Assembly: GCA_037953745.1 (NCBI GenBank)
Contig: JBAKBP010010386.1
Span: 1-64,000, forward strand
Direction of reading: 5' to 3'
DNA from: Lithodes maja
Taxonomy: Eukaryota > Arthropoda > Malacostraca > Decapoda > Lithodidae
Length of the DNA: 64,000 bases
Under the pieces are notes generated by a model. The model searched no databases. It was not told the DNA's origin and was given only the letters and a program-made list of their open reading frames with translations. The position numbers and the translations under genes were made by a program. Shown here piece after piece: positions 12,756 through 22,232 of the stretch (position 1 is the stretch's first letter; the number at the start of each line of letters is the position of its first letter).

Positions 12756-13240
12756 TTGACGTTTTTAATGCCGTCCTGTTGATTATTTGTTAGGGGTTTT
12801 AATGCCGTCCTGTTGATTATTTGTTAGGGGTTTTAATGCAGTCCTCTTGATTATTTGTTAGGGGTTTTAATGCCGTCCTGTTGATTATTTGTTAGGGGTT
12901 TTAATGCAGTCCTGTTGATTATTTGTTAGGGGTTTTAATGCCGTCCTGTTGATTATTTGTTAGGGGTTTTAATGCCGTCCTGTTGATTATTTGTTAGGGG
13001 TATTAATGCCGTCCTGTTGATTATTTGTTAGGGGGTTTAATGCCGTCCTGTTGATTATTTGTTAGGGGTTTTAATGCCGTCTTGTTGATTATTTGTTAGG
13101 GGTTTTAATGCCGTCCTGTTGATTATTTGTTAGGGGTTTTAATGCCGTCCTGTTGATTATTTGTTAGGGGTTTTAATGCCGTCCTGTTGATTATTTGTTA
13201 GGGGTATTAATGCCGTCCTGTTGATTATTTGTTAGGGGTT
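12756..13240. repeat. 34-bp minisatellite
   Basis: About 14 tandem copies of a 34-bp unit containing TTTTAATGCCGTCCTGTTGA and TTATTTGTTAGGGG. Copies differ by single substitutions (GCAGTCC, GTATTAA, GTCTTG). Confidence 0.95.
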
Positions 13241-13547
13241 TTCAATTTGTATATCTTCTAAAGGTTAATTAAGAATTGAGAATAATTTCACCCAATCCAT
13301 TTCGATCTACCAAATTAAAAATAGAAAATAAACAAATAGTCTGTTGATTTTAAAGGTATCCAGGGTTCGCTACCTGCCGTTTCGCCACCTGCCATTGTTC
13401 ACGGGTAGAGGTTTCGCTACAAAGTGATTTAGCTACTTTGGATTTTGTAACTTTGCTACTAATTTGTCATAATAGCCTACAATATAGTCATTTATTGTAA
13501 TATATGACCACTGAAAATAAACAAAATATAACCATATTTCTTTTAGG

Positions 13548-13968
13548 TCAATATGCAGGACAAGCGACAATATACAGTAGGTAACACATTTATAATATTA
13601 GTTTGGGGTTCCTATCATCATATGTTTCATTGCTATATCATTTTTTATCCTCGGGGAAAACAAATCTTGGGATTTTTAATTGTTTTCTTGGGATTTCTTT
13701 TTTGTCAACCTAACCAAAAAACCTAACCTAACGAAACCTAAATGTATTTGGGAGCTATTAGGTTAGGTTAGGATTTGTTGGTTAGGTTGATGACCCCCCC
13801 CCCCCAAAAAAAAAAAAAAAAAAAATCCCAAGAAAAAACAAAAAATCCCAAGATTTGTTTTCCCGAGGATAAAAATGATATAGCAATGAAGCATATGATG
13901 ATAGGAACCCCAAACTAATATTATAAATGTGTTACCTATATTGTAGCGCGTCCAGCATATTGACCTTG
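13548..13968. mobile_element. long foldback element
   Basis: Two arms of about 170-180 bp face each other around a centre near 13755. The left arm begins near GGTCAATATGCAGGACAAGC; the right arm ends with its imperfect complement at GCATATTGACC. Arms include matching blocks for ATATAGCAATGAAGC and GGAACCCCAAACTAATATT. The centre contains C and A homopolymers and TTAGGTTAGG/CCTAACCTAA. No transposase is present, so it is a MITE or foldback of unknown superfamily. Confidence 0.85.
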
Positions 13969-14100
13969 TTTTATTCCTCATAATGTAGTTGAGCACCTTT
14001 CATGCACAGGAATACCATTATATATACTGTACACCGTATTTATATAACATCAAGTTCTAACATCCGCAGTGCAGGATACCCTAGTAGGTTGAATTGCCGA

Positions 14101-14312
14101 CTTGCAAGTTTCGTTCTATAAGGAAGTTGGAGGTGTAGACATCGCTATTTAATAAAATGGACAGCTAAAATACGGTAGTAGTACATTTATAAATACATAA
14201 AACCCAATTCAACATACCATTTATCCATCAGAAATGTACATTATTATTGCATTTCTGTTTAATATCGATGTTCACGGCTCCAACTTCCTTATAGCCTGAA
14301 ACTCGCAAGTTT
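14101..14312. mobile_element. short foldback/MITE, copy 2
   Basis: Inverted repeats at 14101-14146 and 14266-14312, each ending in CTTGCAAGTTTC- or CTTGCGAGTTTC-like sequence. Same family as 5117-5326 but in opposite orientation, judged by the interior AAACCCAATTCA block. Confidence 0.7.
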
Positions 14313-14486
14313 TCAATTGTCGAAAATGAAGACAACATTGACGAATAAAAATCGCGATAACACCTGTCGGCGAAATAGTATGTAGCCTATATGTGGCGAA
14401 CTTCTCGGTAGCGAATTAACTGGATAGCTAAATTTCTGACGCCTGTTTACTTTGATTCTGGTTAAAATTAGACGATTTCATGCAAA

Positions 14487-14562
14487 GGGGAGGTGTGGCG
14501 TAGTGGTCTTGCCACTGACCTGTTAATCCAAAGGTCCCGGGATCAAATCCCGATGTATCAAT
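14487..14562 (+). pseudogene. tRNA-Asn-like sequence (tRNA pseudogene or SINE head)
   Basis: A-box TGGCGTAGTGG, an anticodon-arm-like block CTGTTAATCCAAAGG with a GTT anticodon (Asn), and a B-box-like GGATCAAATCC are in tRNA order and spacing. The acceptor ends do not pair well and there is no poly-T terminator at the right place, so a functional tRNA is unlikely. Confidence 0.5.
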
Positions 14563-14836
14563 GGGAAGATATTATTGGGATGGAATTTGTGCTGTTCCTA
14601 GTATGAGTTTAGGAGTAAAGTCGGTTGGTGGAGGGAACATAATAATTCATTCAGGTTCAGGGGTAGTTTATAGAGAGGCCTTCCTTAGGGTTAAGGCCCC
14701 ATTAATTACTCCTTCCTTTCATCTATCCATAGCCTATGATAGCGCAGTTGGAATGGGTGTACAGTTGGTCAAGGATGAAAGTATACAGTTTTTCGTCTGC
14801 TATAGCCACACATGGTTTGTCATGTTGGTAGCCATG
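14563..14836. repeat. interspersed repeat segment, left partner
   Basis: Contains a block at about 14586-14625 (GAGTTTAGGAGTAAAGTCGG and on) that recurs directly at about 15996-16033, and a block at 14762-14836 that recurs inverted at 15744-15828. The 112-residue open frame over it has no recognised domain. Confidence 0.6.
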
Positions 14837-14903
14837 ACAGCCTTTCCACTAGCTCAAACCATCCCAACACACATGGGGTTTATTATATTGATACATTAAT
14901 TAA

Positions 14904-15721
14904 TATACGGAGTGCTTCGAAAAAGCGTTTCCATAAATATCAAAAGTTAGAGAATTATTCATAAACCTTCAGGGTGACTAAATACTGTTATGGAGATAAC
15001 AAAACAAAGCTGGGGGCATACGCTGGAACAGTGCGTAGCCGCGGCGCTCGCCTCCGTTTCATTGCCCTTTAGATCACATATAATCCAGTCTTGGGGATGA
15101 AATTGAAATATAAATATTTACCTACTTATTAATTAACAAGTATTATTAGATTCCTCTTTCTACTCATTATTTATTATGAATGTTATAATGTTAAGTGTAT
15201 ATCGTAATATCTTTTATAGCCAATCCATATTCGTCTACTTTAGATACACAAAAATCTAATTCCTAAACGTGGACGTAAGGAAGCCTGTGTGTTCAATAGG
15301 GTAATGACCCAGCAATGTTACTCATCTTGCGAGCGCCATTGCTTTATGAGTCAGTCCTCGAAGCATAATGAGGCTTTACTTGTGATTTTTATTTATTTAT
15401 TTATTTATTTATTATTATTATTTTTATTTTTATCAGCAGAACACCTGCAAACCAACTGCAACATTGATATCACCATACGCTACATTATTAGCCACATATT
15501 ACCACGTGTGAAAATGGACCTGTATTCCACTGAAATATCGTATATACTGTAGGTAGACGTTTTGATTTTCGTTTTCACTCTCGCATTTCTTGTATATCTA
15601 TCAATAACATTAAGTGTTTAATATCTCCGAAGTGATATTCACGTCAAAGATTATAGAGCAATATATTCATATTTCCGTCTGACAACTAAGTCCAGGAACA
15701 CGTTTTTAAACACCCTGTATA
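14904..15721. mobile_element. possible Tc1/mariner-type non-autonomous element
   Basis: The left end TATACGGAGTGCTTCGAAAAA and the complement of the right end, TATACAGGGTGTTTAAAAAC, are similar imperfect inverted termini next to TA. The outer flanks (14762-14836 and 15744-15828) are also inverted copies of each other. No transposase frame is visible inside the ~820 bp. The assignment rests on the termini only. Confidence 0.4.
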
Positions 15722-15743
15722 AGGTGGGCGGGCTCTGAGATAT

Positions 15744-16033
15744 GGCTACCAGGGCTGCCAACATGACAAACTATGTGTGGCTATAGCAGACGAAAAACTG
15801 TATACTTTCATCCTTGACCAACTGTACATGCTTAGATTGATATGCAGGATTCGAAACTGCATAATAAATCGTAGGCTTGTCCACCATTCTTTAACTGTCT
15901 TCGTAGCGCAATGGATAAATGCACTGAATTTCGGTGTGAGCATCCTAGGTTCGAATCCCTGGTCTGCCACATGTATTTGTTGATTTCATTAATTGAGTTT
16001 AGGAGTAAAGTCGGTTGGTGGAGGGAACATAAT
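15744..16033 (+). repeat. interspersed repeat segment, right partner, with tRNA-like core
   Basis: The block at 15744-15828 is the inverted partner of 14762-14836. At 15896-15972 lies a tRNA-like core with A-box TAGCGCAATGG and a perfect B-box GGTTCGAATCC, ending TCTGCCACATG; stems are degenerate. The ending resembles the ATCCCGGGTGGAGCACATG insert of the 98-bp satellite. After it the shared GAGTTTAGGAGTAAAGTCGG block follows. Confidence 0.6.
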
Positions 16034-16114
16034 ACATCGGTGCATTACCACAAAGCTCACCGAAACGCCAATAAAATACCCTCATTGTTCTCTGATTGAA
16101 TAGCACTGCATGAA

Positions 16115-16491
16115 TATTCCCATATTCAAAATATGTTATTGGGGTGCAATGCCTGGTGAGTTATCTGCTCAACAGGTGGCGTTGTGTGTGTGTGTGTGTG
16201 TGTAAGAGTGAGAGTCCGAGTGTAGGGGGTGAGACAGTGAAGCCCGGGAACGAGGTGTCTTCAGAGATGGGGTCACTTCCGGCCATGAGGGAGCACCGTG
16301 CCTCATGTGAAGGCAAGATGGCAGGTGCTCGTTGTACTCTATGTGCTTCACATGTCTCACTCCCTAGACTGGAGACCTCACGGGCTTCACTGTTCATTGT
16401 GTACAGAGGTGAATGTTCAGGCTAGCAGTCTATGCCCTAGACTCCTAGAGGGAGTAAGTTGGAATATTAAAAAAAAAAAAAAAAAAAAAAA
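16115..16491 (+). mobile_element. poly-A retroposon (SINE-like), copy 1
   Basis: Begins TATTCCCATATTCAAAATATG and ends GTTGGAATATT plus a ~23-base A run. It shares start, several internal blocks (AGGTGGCGTT, TCTCACTCCC, ACCTCACGGGCTTCAC, TATGCCC) and end with the copy at 51068-51369. A GT microsatellite has expanded near 16180-16202. No protein is encoded, and no clear target duplication is visible. Confidence 0.75.
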
Positions 16492-17439
16492 TTGTAGTGG
16501 AATGGAATTGGTTCAGTCGTGAATCATGTGTAGGCTACAGGCCTAGGCCTACACCCATTTGAATCTGAACCTTGGTCCTTGAAAGCTAATTTTTGAAGCA
16601 TTTGGGTTCGATATGGTTTCAAATATGGGTCAATACAAATATCTTGTAATTAAATTGCTAAAAAAAAAATTCGATTGTTTTTATCTAGTTAAGAGTTGTT
16701 TAAGGGTGTTTTGATGTGTGATAATACTAGGAAATGCATATTTACCCATTAAACAACAATCTAAAAACACACCCCTCCACTCGCGAAAAATAACTATTTG
16801 GCCATAAATATGTACCGTGTACCGTGGGATACAAAATATGTTGAGGGGGAGGGGGGCAAGCCCTCCCCTCACTCCCCCCCCCCCCCCAGGATTTATTGAA
16901 ATCCTCATATATTTAAACAGTAGGGGGCAAAAAACAAATTTTCCCCCAACGCAAGACGCCAAGGCTACACTCGCGGTGGATGTAAACAAATCCACCCGCC
17001 TCTTGCGAGGTAGGCGATATACAGTAGAGCATATTTTGTTTTTTTCAGGATCAGTAATAACTTTTTACGGGCATTTAGACACATATAGGAATGAAATACA
17101 TGGTATAAGAAACCCATAGGCCACGATAAATTCGATGTATGAATTTAATTACAAGATCTTTATATTGTCCCAAATATGTGTTTCGCTATATTTTGGTCCA
17201 CGAGTCAATACTGTGTAGACAGGTATGGTTGGAATTTTCTGATTGGGACTTGACATAAATAAATTATTCTGCACATTTTAGGCTAAGCTAGGCCTATTTC
17301 TGTTTCTGGTTGATTAGCCTAATTTGATTTGTGTATGTATAATTTAAGGAAAAGGACGTGCATGTTATATCCCTGTGTAGAGATCTCCAGACTATTTTCT
17401 GTAGCTTTATTCTGTTATTAATTGTACCTTTTAGATTTG
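16492..17439. other. intergenic with homopolymers, no gene seen
   Basis: No gene is recognised. G/C runs near 16840-16890 (GAGGGGGAGGGGGGCAAG, then poly-C) resemble the C-rich junctions of the repeat family at 17440-19880. Confidence 0.5.
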
Positions 17440-17665
17440 ATTATTGGGCAGATAATATTATTCAAGCAACCTTTTTCGGCATATCCCATGCTCAGGGTCA
17501 AGACCGCTACGTTCGTTTCTAATTTGAATATCGGTGCTTTTGGGTCGAGGAAGGTGGGCGCTAACCCCCCCCCCCCCCCCCCACAAGACATTGTCATCAT
17601 CATGTATTGCCAGGAGGCGGCAAATAGTATCTGGCCGTGGGATAATTTTAGAATATAACCGGTTA
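17440..17665. repeat. poly-C junction repeat family, member 1
   Basis: Begins near ATTATTCAAGCAACC, passes GGTGCTTTTGGGT, a C run of ~18, then CATTGTCATCATCATGTATTG, GCCAGGAGGCGGCAAATAGT and GGCCGTGGGATAATTTTAGA. The same order recurs at 35739-35912 and in part at 18113 and 19040-19880. Confidence 0.7.
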
Positions 17666-17672
17666 AATACAT

Positions 17673-17732
17673 ACAGTACATACATACATACAGTACATAC
17701 ATACATACAGTACATACATACATACAGTACAA
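17673..17732. repeat. CATA/CAGTACATACATA microsatellite
   Basis: Tandem CAGTACATACATACATA units; no gene. Confidence 0.85.
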
Positions 17733-17780
17733 GTTTAAAGATCGTTTTGTCCATAGAGAATGTGGTTACAGTCTCGTGTC

Positions 17781-18056
17781 CTAAATGGCGGCCTCTGTTG
17801 TCAAGTTCTTTATTTTGAGATTGGACCGGAGTACCTGATCCCACGTCAATTCTAGGTCTACCCCTACGCGCAGGTTCCCCCACGTAACTGTAGGCACAGT
17901 CCGGCATTTCTTCAGCCAGTTCTGATCATTAATTCTCTTCATGTGTCCAAACCAACCAAGTTGGATTGAGCGCATCACTTCACTGACACTCCTAATGCCT
18001 AAATTAGATGCGCAATGGTCGTAACTGCAAGCCTGAGTATATCGCTGCAAAAGGTT
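17781..18056 (-). pseudogene. LINE reverse-transcriptase C-terminal fragment
   Basis: Minus-strand frame encodes LGIRSVSEVMRSIQLGWFGHM followed by spaced Trp and Cys and a degenerate ..LRVGVDLELTWDQVLRSNLK end. This matches the C-terminal region after the thumb in many LINE ORF2 proteins (RWFGHV...W...C). Only ~90 codons survive, so clade assignment is not possible. Confidence 0.6.
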
Positions 18057-18112
18057 GCTTCAATTGAACCTTTGGGTAAATCTCCAGATAAGGTCCTGTA
18101 ATTTGTTTTGTT

Positions 18113-18370
18113 GACATTATTCAAGCAACCTGTCGCTACGATCGCACGATCTAGGTCAACAGCGTTATGGTCGCTTTTAATGTGACCGCTTTTGGGTTAA
18201 GGGAGGGCCCCCCCCCCCCCCCCCCTCACTACCCCTGGACTTATTTGCATAATCATATACAGTAGAGGGTAGTGTAGAACTCGGTTCCCCACAGTAGGCG
18301 CCAACATACTTGGGGGGGGGGGGGGGGTGTTCTGGTCCCCCTTCTTCCTCACCATTTAACCCCATTAGTT
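18113..18370. repeat. poly-C junction repeat family, member 2
   Basis: Starts ATTATTCAAGCAACCTGTCG, then GACCGCTTTTGGGT, a C run, an ATAATCATATACAGTAG block, and a G run near 18310-18330. Divergent member of the 17440 family. Confidence 0.6.
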
Positions 18371-18545
18371 TTAAGATTTTAAAACATTGACCCTAATTTG
18401 TTTGGCAATCTTATTACCTTCCGTGCAATTTAGGTGTCGATTTTGGTAAGAATGGTGTTAGCGGGTGTACACGTAGTTTATTCAAGTCTTACGGTTGCAG
18501 TCACGTTCGCGCTTAATTTGACTTTTTATTTTTAATTATACCACG

Positions 18546-18720
18546 GCTAGCTATTATTTGCCCCCTGGTGGAAATATATATGATGATGATGACAATAAGT
18601 TGTGGGGAGTGAGGGGGCAAAGCCCGGGAAGGATGTAGCCTAGTATCCGGACGTACAGTCGTCATGTTTACATAGGTCGTGCGCTCGCAGTTAAGTTCCT
18701 GTCTATTTTGACGGCTATTT
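18546..18720. repeat. poly-C junction repeat family, member 3 (reverse)
   Basis: Contains TTATTTGCCCCCTGGTGGAA, ATATATGATGATGATGACAATAAG, TGGGGAGTGAGGGGGCAAAG and CATGTTTACATAGGTCG, blocks that recur at 19040-19560 and inverted at 19760-19870. Confidence 0.6.
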
Positions 18721-18771
18721 TTTCTGTTATTAGACTGGACAGATCGTCTAGTATTAGTTAGGTGGCCACTG

Positions 18772-19035
18772 ACAGATCCCAAGGTTAAGGCCTTGGGTTT
18801 GAACAAAACATAAAAACACAAACAAATTTAAATTTCTATGAAAACATTCCACACTGATATTTGGTTTTGATAAATACGGTCAATGTAATGAAAAAAGAGT
18901 TCCTGATTTTTTCATTTTTTTTATGTTTTGTTCAAACCCAAGGCCTTAACCTTGGGATCTGTCTGTCATTACATTGAACGTATTTATCAATACCAAATAT
19001 CAGTGTGAAATGTTTTCATAGAAATTTAAATTTGT
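18772..19035. repeat. two interleaved inverted repeats
   Basis: Segment L1 (18772-18816) has its complement at 18916-18962, and segment L2 (18821-18891) has its complement at 18966-19035. The order is L1, L2, L1', L2' instead of the simple foldback order L1, L2, L2', L1'. L1 also has an internal AAGGCCTT palindrome. Confidence 0.85.
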
Positions 19036-19039
19036 TGGG

Positions 19040-19880
19040 TACGAACAAAACATAATGATGGCAATAAGTCATGTGGGGTGAGGGTGCAAAGCCCCCCTCA
19101 ATCAATTATTGTATCCCACAGCAGTCAAAATAGATGGGAACATGACTGCGAGCAATCATGTGCGTAGTGTAAACAAGGCGGGCGGTATACCCGAATATTA
19201 CATTCGGGATGGATGTAGTGTCTGGGCATACAGTCGTCATGTTTACATAGGTCGATCGCTGCGGTTAAGTTCATGTCTATTTTGATGGCAATTTTTTTCT
19301 GTTATTTTCCCCCTGCTGGAAATATATATGATGATGACAATATGTCATGGGGGGGTTTGGGCCCCCCTCAACATATTATTGTATCTAATGGCAGTCAAAA
19401 TAGATGGGAACATGATCGCAAGCGTCTAACGCCGCCGCCGTCATGTTTACATAGGTCGATCACCGCAGTTAAGTTCGCATCTATTTTGATGGCTATTTTT
19501 TTGGTTATTTGCCCCATGCTGGCAATATAATATGATAAGGAGAATATGTCATGGGGGGATGAGGGGGGAAAAGCACCCCCTTGACATAATATTGTATCCA
19601 ACGGCAGTCAAAATAGACGGGAACATGATGGCAAGCGTCCGCCGCTGCTCCGCGTAGTATAAACAAGGCGGGCGGTACTCCCGAACTCTACCTTCTACCC
19701 CGAAATCCCTACCCAAAGCCCCCCTTAACCCAGTATTGTATCCCACGGCGGGTAACAAAACAATTTACCCAACACCTATCCGTGGGATACAACAATGGGT
19801 CATCTTGCCCCCCATGACTTATTTTCATCATCATATACATTTCCAGCAGGGGGCAAATAACTGCTGGCCGTGGGTCCGTG
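19040..19880. repeat. poly-C junction repeat family, alternating direct and inverted modules
   Basis: GTCAAAATAGATGGGAACATG-type blocks (near 19124, 19394 and 19605) alternate with inverted TCTATTTTGATGGC blocks (near 19277 and 19481). Each is bounded by CATGTTTACATAGGTCGATC or its complement, and by G- or C-rich junctions next to ATATGATGATGACAATA. The last module (19760-19870) is inverted. No transposase is present. Confidence 0.7.
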
Positions 19881-19983
19881 AGATAATTTTAGAAAAAAGG
19901 GAGCGTATGAATATCGCCGTAAAAAGTAGCTTGAAATTAATCCTTTTGTTTATTAGGCTACAGTTTTCATATCGTTTTTGTTG

Positions 19984-21758
19984 TGTTACGACTGGGGTTC
20001 AAATATATCAGGGCTCTTATTCATTGGACTAGTAATGGCATAAATGTTACAACGGAAAGCGCTAGCTCCAACCTCTGATGTATATTCCCAGTGAACAAAG
20101 AACACAAATACTCTCCGAGTTCTATATGCAATAATAGGCTATCAAACTCTCAATAAATGTGCGTCTACTCTAGGCTTAATGTTATGCGAAAACAGCCTAT
20201 TACTACCTATAACCAAAGGTGCTTGGTTATGGTATGCAAAGTAAGGTGGTAAGAGAAGTTACAGCTTATGTTACTTTAATCAATAAATGTCAGGCACTCC
20301 TGCATGAAAGAAAGTGCACTAAAGTCCTTCAACACTAACAAGGAATCTTCTTTAAATGTTAGATGCTATAAAGATGCTCGTATCGGAAATGGAACCCAAA
20401 AAGGCAGGCAGCGGAACAATGCTCGTGCAGGCTATGCACACAAAAAGGCAGAATATATAATGCCGTCGGAACCAAGAATATCCTAAACACTACAACAATA
20501 ATAATCGCCACGACAATGCAGTATTCCTATCAACAAAAAGAGCCTAAGTCGTTTGTGTTTCCATACATCAAACTAGGCTGCGAAATGCTTGTGTAATCAT
20601 AAATGAGTATGCATAAAAAGAGTAATTAGGTTAATATACTTAATGTCTACGGTGACTGATAAAGTCTAGCTAGAGTCAATGATACGAGATACTGGTGCGC
20701 ATGGCATGCCGCATAGCCTAGTGCAAATCTCAAGTCTGTGCGTCAAATATTACGTTATAGGGAAGGGTAGCTCTCTTGAGAAACCTTAATACCGAAGTAT
20801 TAAGCGTTCTCCTGGCGTACCTCAAAGACAAACAACGAGCTTAGAACAGTGCAGAATGGTACAGGCAAAAAGCCCTCATTCGTGCATGCTCTACTCTCAA
20901 TGGCACACAGACTAGAATTTACTCAATCAACTCCAGTTCTCAGGTATGTCGTGCCGCTTTTAACTAAAGCCAGCACTCATAGGAAACAATACCTTATATT
21001 ATCAGACTCCTAGTCTAGCATTATCTAATCCAGCAGAACACTAATAATTATAGGAAGCGGCAATATGAAAGCCAACCAATGCTTCATGATCCAATATTCT
21101 TAACAACTAACATACATGGGTTATATCAGACCTTAACGCACAATACAACTGGCCAGCATGAAGCTGATTTTGCAGAGTTAACCAGAGGGGATATAATGTT
21201 AATAAAAAGGTGGTGAAAGATATGAAAAAGAGAGAGGTAGGCAGAGGAAAAGATTCTCAGGTGCGGAGCGGGGAACAGGTAGCAAGGGAAAAAGATGGAT
21301 GCGTTCTAGAAACCAGATCTGAGGGAGAGAGTGGCGAGGAACTGTATATATACTCGCACTAGCTCGAGGCGCGTGGGAAAAAAGCGGTTACAAGTCCTCT
21401 AGCCACTAGCAAGGGAGCTAGCAGCATGGTAAGGACCTCTCTTAACAACCCCCATGAGGCAGCCAGCCGTGACATCATCGAGCGGGACAAAAACACTGCG
21501 CGCTCCCACTACTCTCTCTCTCTCTCCCAGATCCCATCATTACTAGTTAATGATAAAACATATACTTTACAATTAAATATATAAAGCCTTGACATGGGTG
21601 AAAACAAAGAGCCTTTCTGGACTGCCCATGACACGAGCTTTCATAGGAAATAAAGCACACTCTAATACATAAACTGTAGCCCCATCCACTGCCCTGGCGA
21701 TCCTAGCGAGTCACTGTAGGACAAGCCATGCGGTTCTAACGGAGTGGTTAACGTCACA
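19984..21758 (-). repeat. 3' LTR of element B1
   Basis: 1,775 bp, the 3' copy on the minus strand. A TATATATAC box (21344-21352) lies 32 bp upstream of an initiator-like TCAGATC whose A is at 21320. It is preceded by the purine tract at 21759-21775 (GAAAAATCTTGGGGGGGGG-like on the minus strand). Confidence 0.92.
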
Positions 21759-22232
21759 CCCCCCCCAAGATTTTTCTCAGAGGCCCCATGGCTCACAAAA
21801 ATCTGATGGTTAGAACCTATGCTATATCTCCACTTCCCATCACCCAGCGGCAGTAAAATATCTGACACAGTTCTTCAACAAAACATTTTTCAAAATTATA
21901 ACCCTCCCCAACACCATAGGTTAAATTATATGTAGTTATGCTCCTCAAGAGCGAGCTTCTCTAGCCCAGCATTCTGAGAGGAGTGCAACTCAGAATTACT
22001 GCTATAACATACTGAACAAATTCAACTATCAAAGAAAGTGTTTTTATTTGATTTTTATGTTTTTAATTTGTTTATTTCGGCTGCACTATAGGGGCAAGCC
22101 TAGTTTTTTCTTCTATACCAAACGCTCAACTCCTGCTTTACGACCCAATACGCTGGGCTACAACCGCGAGCCAACAAGCACCAAGCGCAAAATACTATCC
22201 AAACTAAAGCAGGAGGCTACCCGGGTGTCAAT

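Noticed and set aside
14487..14562. Functional tRNA-Asn gene
   Set aside because: Acceptor pairing and terminator are missing; better read as pseudogene or SINE head.
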